DNA of 64,000 bases from contig NZ_QRVG01000011.1 in assembly GCF_003459245.1 (NCBI RefSeq), forward strand, positions 1 to 64,000. Direction: 5' to 3'. Shown piece after piece: positions 1-11,749 of the stretch (positions are counted from its first letter, which is position 1; every line of letters begins with the position of its first letter). The translations under genes were made by a program, and so were the position numbers. The notes below the pieces were generated by a model. That model was not told the origin of the DNA, did no database searches, and saw nothing but the letters and a program-made list of their open reading frames with translations. This DNA comes from Collinsella sp. AF23-2. GTDB lineage: Bacteria > Actinomycetota > Coriobacteriia > Coriobacteriales > Coriobacteriaceae.

Positions 1-99
1 ATTGCCAGACCGGAGGGGCGCCGGGGGCGGGAATCTGGGTGCACACATTTCCTACACAAATGAGAATGGGGCCCTCTCTGTGAGAGCCTAGAAAGAACA

Positions 100-137
100 G
101 GGCCGCGGCTCCCCTATTAGAGCGGCCCTTCGGTTTT
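100..137 (+). terminator. Terminator-like hairpin at window edge
   Basis: GGGCCGC (100-106) pairs with GCGGCCC (122-128) and is followed by TTCGGTTTT. It would end a plus-strand transcript that starts before the window. No gene is recognisable in bases 1-99. Confidence 0.5.
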
Positions 138-178
138 CCAACGGTTAAGCTTCGGCCGCATTAATGGCTGTATACCCA

Positions 179-787
179 TTAGAAATGGGACATAGCAGCG
201 TTAATGAGTTCAAAAACGATTAGTCCAATAAGAGCCGCTGCGGCAAACTTGATGGCATTCGCAAGCTGTGGATGCTCATAAGCCCAGCCCGTCCTCGTCT
301 CTTCGCTGTCCGCCTTCTTTCCGTCCAAGAAGTCGGATATCTCTTGATACGTCACCAAATCATTCTTCTTCTTGATATGTTCCGCTGCAAGCGCGCAGCA
401 CATTGCGCCAGCACCAAAGACGCCTGCCAACACCATCGTCGGAACGCACTGGACCATCCCCCACCCGTGGTTTTGTTGCCACATGAGCCAGGCCATAGAG
501 ACGGTAAACGCAAGAAGCCCAGCCAACATCCCCGCACCCAAGCGATAGAGCGTGCCCCTATCGCGTTCAACCCTTTCTCTAATTATTGAAATGTCGCCTT
601 TAACAAGCTCGTCAATCGTTACATCCAGTTGTTCAGACAGCAGTAGGAGACTCTGGATGTCGGGGTACGTTTTACCGCGCTCCCAATTACTGATGGTCTG
701 ACGTGTTACAAAAATGCGCCTTGCAAGATCCTCCTGGGACAAACCAGCATCGAGTCGATACTGTTTAAGGCGTTTTGGCAGCCGCAT
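179..787 (-). CDS. XRE-family HTH regulator with C-terminal membrane segments
   Basis: This 202-aa protein starts with a classical HTH_3 domain (about residues 6-60; key stretch LSQEDLARRIFVTRQTISNWERG), so it should bind an operator as a dimer. The rest holds three hydrophobic segments (about 80-102, 113-132 and 178-196), which places the regulator at the membrane. Membrane-tethered XRE regulators of this build are common in Gram-positive gut bacteria and their signals are mostly unknown. It stands alone, is transcribed leftwards, and has a 20-bp palindrome about 115 bases upstream that could be its own operator. Family is secure; target and signal are unknown. Confidence 0.85.
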   Translation of the reverse strand: MRLPKRLKQYRLDAGLSQEDLARRIFVTRQTISNWERGKTYPDIQSLLLLSEQLDVTIDELVKGDISIIRERVERDRGTLYRLGAGMLAGLLAFTVSMAWLMWQQNHGWGMVQCVPTMVLAGVFGAGAMCCALAAEHIKKKNDLVTYQEISDFLDGKKADSEETRTGWAYEHPQLANAIKFAAAALIGLIVFELINAAMSHF

Positions 788-900
788 GGCGTTCCCTTCG
801 AATGCATTTCAACTCTTATTGGGCGGCTACACAACAGAAGCCGGCAAGCAAAGCGTAATCCCAAAATCAAACCCATAAGGATGGCTGAGCGCAGATTAGA

Positions 901-920
901 GTGTCAAAAATCTTTGACAC
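901..920. promoter_or_regulatory. Perfect 20-bp palindrome, candidate operator
   Basis: GTGTCAAA (901-908) and TTTGACAC (913-920) are exact inverted repeats around AATC. The site lies in the 272-base gap between rplT and the XRE gene, upstream of the XRE gene. The embedded TTGACA could also serve as a -35 element. Binding by the XRE protein is an inference. The remainder of the gap (about 921-1010) shows nothing recognisable. Confidence 0.4.
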
Positions 921-1010
921 ATACGCTACCTGCTCTTTCTTGCAACTCGGACGCTATCGAATTGATCGGTTTGGCTACGTCCCAAATCGATCACATCCCT
1001 AATCAATCAA

Positions 1011-1043
1011 AAAGGGGCGCTTCCGGATTGGAAGCGCCCCTTT
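1011..1043 (-). terminator. Intrinsic terminator of infC-rpmI-rplT
   Basis: An 11-bp perfect stem (GGGGCGCTTCC at 1014-1024 with its complement at 1030-1040) has a 5-base loop and, read on the minus strand, is followed by a run of T. It sits 17 bases past the rplT stop. Confidence 0.9.
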
Positions 1044-1059
1044 AAGATGCAAGAAGCAA

Positions 1060-1419
1060 TTAAGCCTCGAGAGCCTTCTTGGCGATGGTAGCCAGCTCGT
1101 TGAAGGACTCGATGTCCTCGTAAGCCATCTGAGCCAGGACCTTGCGGTCGAGCTCGATGCCGGCAACCTTCAAGCCGTGCATGAACTGAGAGTAAGAGAT
1201 GTCGTTCAGGCGAGCAGCAGCGTTGATACGAGTGATCCAGAGAGAACGGATCTCGCGCTTCTTGTTGCGGCGATCACGATACTGATACTGCAGGGAGTGC
1301 TGGACCTGCTCTTTAGCATGCTTGTAAGTACGCGAAGCGGCACCGTAGTAACCCTTCGCACGGTGCATAACGGTACGGCGCTTCTTCTTGGCGGCAACAG
1401 CGCGCTTAATACGTGCCAT
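1060..1419 (-). CDS. rplT: 50S ribosomal protein L20
   Basis: A 119-aa basic protein of the usual L20 length, beginning MARIKRAVAAKKKRR and carrying the conserved YRDRRNKKREIRSLWITRINAA stretch near its middle. L20 binds 23S rRNA early in assembly of the large subunit. In Bacillus subtilis L20 also represses its own operon by binding the infC leader. It is the last gene of infC-rpmI-rplT, 46 bases after rpmI, and is followed directly by a strong terminator. Confidence 0.98.
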   Translation of the reverse strand: MARIKRAVAAKKKRRTVMHRAKGYYGAASRTYKHAKEQVQHSLQYQYRDRRNKKREIRSLWITRINAAARLNDISYSQFMHGLKVAGIELDRKVLAQMAYEDIESFNELATIAKKALEA

Positions 1420-1465
1420 GTTCTATCAACTCCTAGACGGTTAAACGAAAAACGGGAACGCGAAC

Positions 1466-1657
1466 TTAGGCGAGACGCGACTTGATGACCTTGCGGTCGG
1501 CAGCGGCGATCTCGGTCTCCTGACGGAAGCCACGCTTACGCTTGGTGGACTTCTTGCTCAGGATGTGGCTCTTGAAAGCCTTGGCGCGCATAAGCTTGCC
1601 GGTACCAGTCTTGCGGAAACGCTTCTTGGTGCCGCTGTGGGACTTCATCTTAGGCAT
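1466..1657 (-). CDS. rpmI: 50S ribosomal protein L35
   Basis: A 63-aa, very basic protein with the L35 signature [20 protein letters not shown] at the N-terminus. It is a structural component of the large ribosomal subunit. It lies between infC (32 bases upstream) and rplT (46 bases downstream), the conserved bacterial order. Confidence 0.98.
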   Translation of the reverse strand: MPKMKSHSGTKKRFRKTGTGKLMRAKAFKSHILSKKSTKRKRGFRQETEIAAADRKVIKSRLA

Positions 1658-1689
1658 GAAATACTCCTTAATCGGTTACAGAACACTAG

Positions 1690-2244
1690 TTACTTGGTAT
1701 CGCTTGCCGCTTTATCCTCATCGAAGGCGCCCTTAATCGGGGCGAGCAGCATAAGCATGTTACGGCCTTCCATCTTAGGCTTGGACTCGACCGTAGCGTA
1801 AGGCTTGAGATCCTCGGCGAGACGCTCGAGAACGTTAAGGCCCTGCTCCGGGTGAGCCATCTCACGGCCGCGGAACATGATGGTGATCTTAACGCGTGCG
1901 CCCTTCTTGAGGAAACGCAGAACGTGGCCCTTCTTGGTCTCGTAGTCGCCAACGTCAATCTTGGGTCGGAACTTCATTTCCTTGACCTCGACCTTGGACT
2001 GGTTCTTACGAGCAGCCTTGGCCTTCATGGCCTGCTGGTACTTGAACTTACCGTAGTCCATGACCTTGCAGACCGGCGGCTCCGCGTTGGGAGCGATCTC
2101 GACCAGGTCGAGACCCTGATCGTCGGCGACGCGCTGGGCATCGCGGATGGCGAACAGGCCGAGCTGAGAGCCATCGACGCCAATCAAACGGCACGAAGAT
2201 GCAGTGATCTCGTCGTTGATGCGGGTGTCATCAGACTTAGCTAT
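1690..2244 (-). CDS. infC: Translation initiation factor IF-3, apparent ATA start
   Basis: IF-3 binds the 30S subunit, prevents premature 50S joining and proofreads the start codon. Visible signatures are TRINDEI near the N-terminus, VCKVMDYGKFKYQ in the linker region, and KEMKFRPKIDVGDYETK in the C-terminal domain. The frame is open to an ATG at 2259, but the Shine-Dalgarno GGAGG (2257-2253) lies inside the first codons after that ATG. It is correctly spaced (8 bases) from an ATA codon at 2244-2242, giving a product that begins (M)AKSDDTRINDEI. infC in many bacteria uses AUU, AUC or AUA so that IF-3 represses its own translation, so the ATA start is preferred. If the ATG were used, the gene would extend to 2259. 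Confidence 0.93.
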   Translation of the reverse strand: MAKSDDTRINDEITASSCRLIGVDGSQLGLFAIRDAQRVADDQGLDLVEIAPNAEPPVCKVMDYGKFKYQQAMKAKAARKNQSKVEVKEMKFRPKIDVGDYETKKGHVLRFLKKGARVKITIMFRGREMAHPEQGLNVLERLAEDLKPYATVESKPKMEGRNMLMLLAPIKGAFDEDKAASDTK

Positions 2245-2263
2245 TTTCCCTACCTCCATTCAT

Positions 2264-2348
2264 AAAAAAATAACCCGGCGCTTCTCAGCAACCAGGTCGT
2301 ACACATAGACATCCTCGATTTGAGGAAGTGAATCTAAGTTGTATGACC
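2264..2348 (-). promoter_or_regulatory. infC leader with terminator/antiterminator pairing
   Basis: Read on the minus strand, ACCTGG (2297-2292) pairs with CCGGGT (2278-2273). Inside it GCT/AGC closes a GAGA tetraloop, and the stem is followed by T-A-TTTTTTT, so it is an intrinsic terminator ending just before infC. An upstream segment, GGTCATACA (2348-2340), can instead pair in 8 of 9 positions with TGTACGACC (2303-2295), which overlaps the first bases of the terminator stem. This is the layout of a transcription attenuator. L20-controlled leaders of infC operons are known in Firmicutes; control by L20 here is inferred. Confidence 0.6.
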
Positions 2349-2461
2349 AGTCAGCTGCTCATTGGCGCCAAAAGGTGGGAACCCTCGGGTTCCTCTTTAG
2401 GGCATTGCGGTAACAACGCCTTCTGGATAATAACACGCGCAGCGCGTTATCACATTACGTA

Positions 2462-2530
2462 CACGAAAAAGGGGGCCGCAACCCCCTTGAACGCTCACTT
2501 GCATGTATGGTGCCCGAGGCGAGACTCGAA
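2462..2530. repeat. Copy 1 of 69-bp repeat: duplicated tRNA-Leu 3' end plus terminator
   Basis: This block matches 2646-2714 at all but 4 positions. On the minus strand it holds the last 23 bases of tRNA-Leu including CCA (2530-2508), the bases that follow the tRNA, and a GGGGG/CCCCC-T5 terminator (2486-2466). It is a truncated tRNA fragment, not a functional gene. Confidence 0.85.
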
Positions 2531-2645
2531 GGGCCTTCGCTTCGCGAAGCCCCGGGCTTCGGGCGCACGGCGCCCTCGCCACGCTCCGCTACAAACAGGC
2601 CACAGGCCTGTTTGCCTAACGCTCCGCGCGCTCACGCGAGTTCGG
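2531..2645. repeat. Palindrome-rich insert between tRNA 3'-end copies
   Basis: The 115 bases between the two tRNA-end copies are dense in short palindromes, for example CTTCGCTTCGCGAAGC near 2536-2551 and AACAGGCCACAGGCCTGTTT near 2593-2612. No reading frame is convincing. It looks like a REP-type intergenic element; it may be the remnant of something inserted at the tRNA end. Confidence 0.45.
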
Positions 2646-2714
2646 CACGAAAAAGGGGGCCTTGACCCCCTCGAACGCTCACTTGCATGTATGGTGCCCG
2701 AGGCGAGACTCGAA
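2646..2714. repeat. Copy 2 of 69-bp repeat, overlapping the intact tRNA-Leu end
   Basis: Second copy of the 69-bp repeat, offset exactly 184 bases from the first. It includes the genuine 3' end of tRNA-Leu (2692-2714) and its downstream flank. Confidence 0.85.
2650..2671 (-). terminator. tRNA-Leu terminator
   Basis: On the minus strand GGGGG and CCCCC are separated by 6 bases and followed by TTTTTCG, 20 bases past the tRNA CCA end. Confidence 0.8.
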
Positions 2715-2778
2715 CTCGCACGTTGTTGCCAACGGTGGATTTTGAGTCCACTGCGTCTGCCAATTCCGCCACTCGGGC
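2692..2778 (-). tRNA. tRNA-Leu, anticodon CAA, CCA encoded
   Basis: The minus strand folds as a class II tRNA. Acceptor strands are GCCCGAG (2778-2772) and CTCGGGC (2702-2696), with discriminator A and encoded CCA. The anticodon stem GTGGA/TCCAC encloses CTCAAAA, so the anticodon is CAA. The long variable arm CGTTG-GCAA-CAACG is typical of leucine tRNA, and the T-loop GTTCGAGTC is present. It would read UUG codons. Confidence 0.97.
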
Positions 2779-2817
2779 ACGTAATGCGTGAGTTAGTTTA
2801 TCACAGCTTTCTACCGA

Positions 2818-4251
2818 TTAGTCCGAAAATGGAACTTCGAGCATTTCGATGAGTTCGACCGTGCGGAGCATCTCACGCTGACGGCATCCGCGACCGCCGA
2901 CCGAAGCCTCACCCATCTGGTTATCGTAAGGGTCCTCGCGCATGCCGTCGAAAGAGGGCTCAAACTCTGCCTGGAATCGATTGTTGGCCACCATACGCCA
3001 CGGGTCGAGATTGCCAAAGTAGTGACGGCGGCGCCACTCCTCCCCCATCCTGCGAGCAGAAGATCCAAATGACACATCGGCGTTGAGCCAACCGGTCTGC
3101 GGCGTATAGAACTCTGCCCAGTCGTGCGACCCCACCGAATCGGGCGCAACGTACAGGCCGCTCTGCCAACGGGCGGGCACGCCCGCGATACGGCACATGG
3201 TGATAAACGTGAGCGCCATAACGCCGCAATCGCCGCGGAGCGAATGCGCGCAGTCATCGGCAATAGATCCCAAAAGCAAGTACGGCGGCTGATAGCGATA
3301 GTCGATATGCTGCGTCAGGTAATCATAGATAGCACGGGCGCGATCGAGCGGATCCTCGAGTCCGTCAACAACACCGGCCGTCAGCTGCAGCAGATACGGC
3401 GTGAATGCAATGTGCGGACGGTCCTCGGAAATATCCTCGGGCAGAGGCGCGTCCATACGCGGATGAACCGGAAGTGTGCCACCGTAGACATCACAATAAG
3501 CAGCATCGATGTGATAACGATAGGTCACCGAGAATGAGCGTTCACTCGAAGAAGACCACGAGGCGGTACGTGCCGAAGCGTTCGCGGGAGCAACAGCACC
3601 CTCCGGCGTCATGTCGAGAATCTCGACCCGAGACTGCTGGCGGCAGGTGGCGGCAACGGGAAGCCAAGCGCGAACGGTCTCCCCCTCTAGAGCGCCGGGG
3701 ACAGACACAGACGCTTTAAGCGTAATGACGCGAGCCAATCCGTTTTGCGACTCCATCTCCTTGAGCATCTCGTTGCGCAGTGCAATTCCGTCCGTAGGAT
3801 CGGGACGCATGCCGGGAACCTCTTTGGGATATACGCGAAGCGAATCGAGGAAGTTGTCGAGAACGAACAGCTCGCCATCGATAAAGCGCCAGTCAATACG
3901 CTTACGGTCAATCAGATCGTCAAACTGCTCCTCGGTAAACTCAGGCCACTCCTCGCGAATCATCGCAATGGCCCGATCACGCGACACCGAAAAATGAAGC
4001 GGCGTCTCGAGCATGCGATACCGCTCTGCACGAACACAAGCAGCCAGCGAAGGCTCAGGGTTCTGCTCCAAAAGGCGATCGCAGGCAGCAACAGCCTGCG
4101 TCAAATACCCGGCATCCTTAAGACGAAGAATCTCGGGTGGCAGTCCAATATCGAGATGGCGAAAATCATCACTGCAAACATCAACAGAGCAGCCAACAGG
4201 ACCCTCGTCAATAACCTTCCCATCCGAAGGCAGCACATTAATAACAGCCAT
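2818..4251 (-). CDS. Transglutaminase-like domain protein
   Basis: A 477-aa protein without signal peptide or membrane segment. The C-terminal half is a transglutaminase/protease-like fold with the full catalytic triad: Cys342 in GDCGVMAL, His376 in SHDWAEFY and Asp392 in NADVSFG. The N-terminal half is helical, with a repeat-like region around 40-90, and of unknown role. Bacterial members of this family are mostly cysteine peptidases or amide hydrolases; the substrate cannot be told here. The ATG at 4251 is preferred because GGAG lies 8 bases upstream; a GTG at 4269 lacks a ribosome site. It is monocistronic, between tRNA-Leu and a palindromic repeat region. Confidence 0.8.
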   Translation of the reverse strand: MAVINVLPSDGKVIDEGPVGCSVDVCSDDFRHLDIGLPPEILRLKDAGYLTQAVAACDRLLEQNPEPSLAACVRAERYRMLETPLHFSVSRDRAIAMIREEWPEFTEEQFDDLIDRKRIDWRFIDGELFVLDNFLDSLRVYPKEVPGMRPDPTDGIALRNEMLKEMESQNGLARVITLKASVSVPGALEGETVRAWLPVAATCRQQSRVEILDMTPEGAVAPANASARTASWSSSSERSFSVTYRYHIDAAYCDVYGGTLPVHPRMDAPLPEDISEDRPHIAFTPYLLQLTAGVVDGLEDPLDRARAIYDYLTQHIDYRYQPPYLLLGSIADDCAHSLRGDCGVMALTFITMCRIAGVPARWQSGLYVAPDSVGSHDWAEFYTPQTGWLNADVSFGSSARRMGEEWRRRHYFGNLDPWRMVANNRFQAEFEPSFDGMREDPYDNQMGEASVGGRGCRQREMLRTVELIEMLEVPFSD

Positions 4252-4360
4252 ACCAAAACTCCAAGTCACTAGAACGCTTGAAGCCCATTGTAGCGAGATA
4301 AAAAGAAAGCCCCAACAAGGGAGCCATCAACACCGCTGAACGGTAACCATATAACTAAAA

Positions 4361-4446
4361 TCAGACCAGTAACCCTGTAGCAAGTTAACAAAGGAGGCCC
4401 CGTTTCCCCGGAGCTGATTCCGTCGCGCGACTTCTGGCAAAGCCAG
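4361..4446. repeat. Degenerate tandem repeat, copy A
   Basis: About 86 bases beginning TCAGACCAGTAACCCTG and ending ACTTCTGGCAAAGCCAG. It matches copy B (4460-4543) with scattered differences. It carries only the left arm of the long palindrome present at copy B. The remaining parts of the 350-base gap (4252-4360) show nothing clear. Confidence 0.7.
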
Positions 4447-4459
4447 TAGCCATCTTAAT

Positions 4460-4543
4460 TCAGACTCGTAACCCTGCGGCGTTAAACGAAGGAAGCCCCG
4501 TCCCCCGGAGCTGTTTTCTTGGCGCGACTTCTGGCAAAGCCAG
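4460..4543. repeat. Degenerate tandem repeat, copy B
   Basis: Second copy of the unit at 4361-4446. It begins TCAGACTCGTAACCCTG and ends with the same ACTTCTGGCAAAGCCAG. Its middle forms the left half of the palindrome at 4491-4582. Confidence 0.7.
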
Positions 4544-4582
4544 GTGAGCGCAAAGGAAACAGTGTAGGGGGACGGGGCTTCC
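4491..4582 (-). terminator. 92-base near-complete palindrome downstream of fba
   Basis: Sixteen-base perfect arms (4491-4506 and 4567-4582) enclose further matched blocks: CTGTTTTC/GGAAACAG, GCGC/GCGC and the apical CTGGC-TTT-GCCAG. It is the first structure after the fba stop on the minus strand. It probably acts as a terminator or mRNA-stabilising hairpin, although no clean T-run follows. Confidence 0.55.
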
Positions 4583-4602
4583 GGCGGGAAGTTTAGCGAC
4601 GC

Positions 4603-5469
4603 TTACGCCTTGTTGACGGAGCCAAACTCCTCCATGAGCTCCTTGGTGCGGGCAACGATGTTGTCGCGACCAGGCTTGAGGAGCTTGCGGGGGTCAAAGC
4701 CCTTGCCCTGCTGATCCTTGCCAGCCTCGATGTACTCGCGGACGCCCTTGGCGAAGACGAGCTGCAGGTCGGTGTTGACGTTGATCTTGGAGATGCCCAG
4801 GGAAATGGCCTTCTTGATCTGATCCTCGGGGATGCCGGTGCCACCGTGCAGGACGAGGGGCAGGTCGCCGGTCTGAGCCTTGATCTCGCCCAGACGCTCG
4901 AAGGAAAGGCCAGCCCAGTCGGCGGGATACACGCCGTGGATGTTGCCGATGCCGCAGGCGAGGAAGTCGACGCCCAGGTCAGCGATCTGCTTGCACTCAG
5001 CAGGATCAGCGAGCTCGCCGCTGGAGGTCACGCCGTCCTCGGTGCCGCCGATGCCGCCAACCTCGGCCTCGATGGACATGCCCTTGGAGTGGGCAAGCTC
5101 AACGAGCTCCTTGGTGCGGTCGAGGTTAAGCTGGAAGGTCTCCTCGTGAGAGCCGTCATACATGATGGACGTGAAGCCGGCCTCGATGCACTTGAAGCAG
5201 TCCTCGTAAGAACCGTGATCGAGGTGAAGGGCGACGGGAACGGTAACGCCCGTGGCCTCGACGGCAGCCTTGACCATGTCGGCGCAGACCTTGAAACCGC
5301 CCATCCACTTAGCGGCACCAGCGGTGCACTGAAGGATCAGCGGAGACTTGGCCTCCTCGGCGGCCTGGAGAATAGCCAGGGTCCACTCGAGGTTGTTGGT
5401 GTTGAAGGCACCGAGAGCGTACTTGCCGGCCTCGGCCTTCTTGAGCATGTCTGCTGCGTTGACGAGCAT
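4603..5469 (-). CDS. fba: Class II fructose-bisphosphate aldolase
   Basis: A 288-aa zinc aldolase that splits fructose 1,6-bisphosphate into dihydroxyacetone phosphate and glyceraldehyde 3-phosphate in glycolysis. Visible signatures: AFNTNN near the N-terminus, catalytic Asp84 and zinc ligand His85 in HLDHGS, His178 in GNIHGVY, His208 in LVLHGGTG, and the phosphate-binding KINVNTD. The length fits the class IIB Gly/Val/Leu-type family. A tagatose-bisphosphate or other ketose-bisphosphate specificity cannot be excluded. The ribosome site AGGAGG is 8 bases before the ATG. It is monocistronic with its own promoter. Confidence 0.93.
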   Translation of the reverse strand: MLVNAADMLKKAEAGKYALGAFNTNNLEWTLAILQAAEEAKSPLILQCTAGAAKWMGGFKVCADMVKAAVEATGVTVPVALHLDHGSYEDCFKCIEAGFTSIMYDGSHEETFQLNLDRTKELVELAHSKGMSIEAEVGGIGGTEDGVTSSGELADPAECKQIADLGVDFLACGIGNIHGVYPADWAGLSFERLGEIKAQTGDLPLVLHGGTGIPEDQIKKAISLGISKINVNTDLQLVFAKGVREYIEAGKDQQGKGFDPRKLLKPGRDNIVARTKELMEEFGSVNKA

Positions 5470-5509
5470 AAAAGAAACCTCCTGTAAGGTTGCTCCGATA
5501 ACGCCTGAG

Positions 5510-5518
5510 ATTTTACCA
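5510..5518 (-). promoter_or_regulatory. Extended -10 promoter of fba
   Basis: On the minus strand TGGTAAAAT is an extended -10 element (TGn plus TAAAAT), about 40 bases before the fba start. No good -35 hexamer is seen at 16-18 bases. Confidence 0.45.
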
Positions 5519-5612
5519 CGGCATACCCAAGATAAACGTTCGTTTGTTCACGAATATGGGTACTTTAGCGATTTTTTATACCGCCTGCCGCCTCAGAACG
5601 GCCGTTGACGAG

Positions 5613-5646
5613 TTTGGGGGGTTGACGTTATTGTCAACCCCCCAAA
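5613..5646 (-). terminator. Strong hairpin ending the beta-glucoside operon
   Basis: Fourteen-base perfect arms, TTTGGGGGGTTGAC (5613-5626) and its complement (5633-5646), with a 6-base loop. It stands 11 bases past the stop of the AEC transporter gene, so it likely terminates the leftward operon. Confidence 0.75.
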
Positions 5647-5656
5647 TACCAACCAG

Positions 5657-6576
5657 CTATACGATCACCAAAGACGCGAGCTCAAGCATGATGGGCATGG
5701 CGACGAGCGACAGAATCGTGGACAGCGTCACCAAACCGATTCCAAACTTATAGTTGCCGCCGTATTTCTCGGACAAGATGGCCGCGAACGATGCGACAGG
5801 TGCACCGAGAGCGATAAGCATCGTGAGGCGAACCTTGGCATCAATCCACGGGAAGAGCGCCAATATGCCAACAACGATCGCCGGGATGATGACGAGTCTC
5901 ACCAAGCTAACGAGATAGGCCTTTTTGCTCGTAACGACAGCGCGCATATCGCTCTGCGCCAAATAGGCACCAAGCACAAGCATCACAAGGCCCGTATTGA
6001 GCGCACCCAGGTCATCGAGAATCGTCGCCATCAACGCGGGCGGATGGATTGAAAAGAAAAAGCAAACAAGACCAATCAAGATCATGATGAGATTGGGGTT
6101 AGTAATGCAGTTCTTAAAGGACATCTGGCTCTTATCACCCGAAACCAACCATACGCCATACGTCCAAATGAAAAACGTGAGGCATGAGACTCCGATGGAG
6201 AGGTAGAAGACGTACTCGGACCCGAACACGCCCATAACAATGGGAACCCCGATAAAGCCGCTGTTGGAGAAGATGGCACCGTAACGGGCGACACCATCCT
6301 CCTTTTTAAAAAACAGACGCGTGAGCGGAATCGAAATTAGTGTGACCACAACGGTAAGCACAAAGCAAAATCCCGCGTCGCGGATCATGTTGGGTTCGAA
6401 GTCGACCATAAGGGTTCTCAGCGTAATGCAGGGATACGCCACATAGATGACCACATTGGCCATCTGGCTCGTGCCCTTGCGGTCGATAATCTTCATGCGG
6501 TAGAGAAAATAGCCGATCGCCATCAGGATAAACATGATGACGATCTGACTGATAAGCGCGGCAACCGCTCCTCCCA

Positions 6577-6577
<1 letters not shown>
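5657..6577 (-). CDS. AEC-family (auxin efflux carrier-like) transporter
   Basis: A 306-aa integral membrane protein with about ten hydrophobic segments and the AEC hallmarks YFLYRMKIIDRKG near the N-terminus and NSGFIGVPIVMG in the middle. Bacterial members move organic anions such as malate, malonate or lactate. It is the last gene of the operon and starts inside the stop codon of the upstream 6-phospho-beta-glucosidase gene (TAATG), so the two are translationally coupled. Co-expression with sugar-uptake genes suggests export of a fermentation product or an aglycone, but the substrate is unknown. Confidence 0.85.
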
Positions 6578-10948
<4,371 letters not shown>

Positions 10949-11044
10949 ATGATGTACCTGCTTTCGAAAGTTAATGACGTGCTTTCGGATGTAGACCGCT
11001 GTCGAGTGCTAGTCGCACAGCGGCGATTTTGGGCTATTGAGCCC

Positions 11045-11353
11045 TTATGCCTTGGCGACCAGGTCCTCCGCCTGCTTGAGGACCTTGGCGCCATCGCAGC
11101 TGCCGTAGGCAACCGGATCGATTACGGCAACGGGAGCTTTGCCGTCAACGACTTTGGTGAGCTTGCGCTGAAGATGGCGGACCTGCGGGCCAAGCAGCAA
11201 AACGTCAAAGTTTCCGAGTTCCTCGGCAACCTGGCCTTGCTCGACGGCCCAAATCTTGTAATCATCCTTGCCCTGGGCCTTAGCGGCCTCCTCCATCTTG
11301 CTCACAACGAGCGAGGTGCTCATACCAGCACAGCAAGCCAACATGATGTTCAT
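11045..11353 (-). CDS. celA: PTS EIIB, lactose/cellobiose family
   Basis: A 102-aa cytoplasmic phosphotransfer protein. The active-site cysteine is Cys8 in the P-loop-like MLACCAGMSTS. It accepts phosphate from IIA and passes it to the sugar during transport. Length and motif fit the Lac/Cel class IIB family. It sits between the IIA and IIC genes, with short gaps on both sides. Confidence 0.93.
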   Translation of the reverse strand: MNIMLACCAGMSTSLVVSKMEEAAKAQGKDDYKIWAVEQGQVAEELGNFDVLLLGPQVRHLQRKLTKVVDGKAPVAVIDPVAYGSCDGAKVLKQAEDLVAKA

Positions 11354-11416
11354 AACGGACTCCTTTCAAAAGCGCTCATCTTGGGCGCCCGATTGACCAA
11401 ACTCGGTATTTTAGGG

Positions 11417-11737
11417 CTACTTGCCCTCGTACTTATCGCGATAAAGCTCGATAAAGCGCTCGGCAAAATCACTCGCCATGATGGCCATCGTCAGATGGTC
11501 TTCGGCATGGATCAAGATGATGTTGATATCGACGGTATTGCCGTTCGCTTCAGCCTGAGTGAGCTCGAACTGCATCTTGTGGGCAGCGCTCATCTCGGAC
11601 TGCGCCTCGGCGAGCTGTTTCTCGGCCTCTTCGAAATCGCCATCATGGGCGGCGTCGATTGCCATGAGCGCGGCGGACTTGGCGTTGCCCGCATGCAGGA
11701 TGATTTGAAGGGCATTTTCATATTTGCTCTCGTCCAT
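11417..11737 (-). CDS. celC: PTS EIIA, lactose/cellobiose family
   Basis: A 106-aa helical protein of the Lac/Cel IIA family, normally a trimer. The phosphorylated histidine is His77 in LIHAEDHLTM, matching the HAQDHLM motif of the family. It takes phosphate from HPr and gives it to IIB. It begins 12 bases after the stop of the regulator gene, so regulator and transporter are co-transcribed. Confidence 0.93.
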   Translation of the reverse strand: MDESKYENALQIILHAGNAKSAALMAIDAAHDGDFEEAEKQLAEAQSEMSAAHKMQFELTQAEANGNTVDINIILIHAEDHLTMAIMASDFAERFIELYRDKYEGK

Positions 11738-11749
11738 CGGTGTCTCCTT

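Noticed and set aside
2328..2852. 174-codon plus-strand frame across tRNA-Leu
   Set aside because: It reads through the tRNA gene and the repeat region and is not coding.
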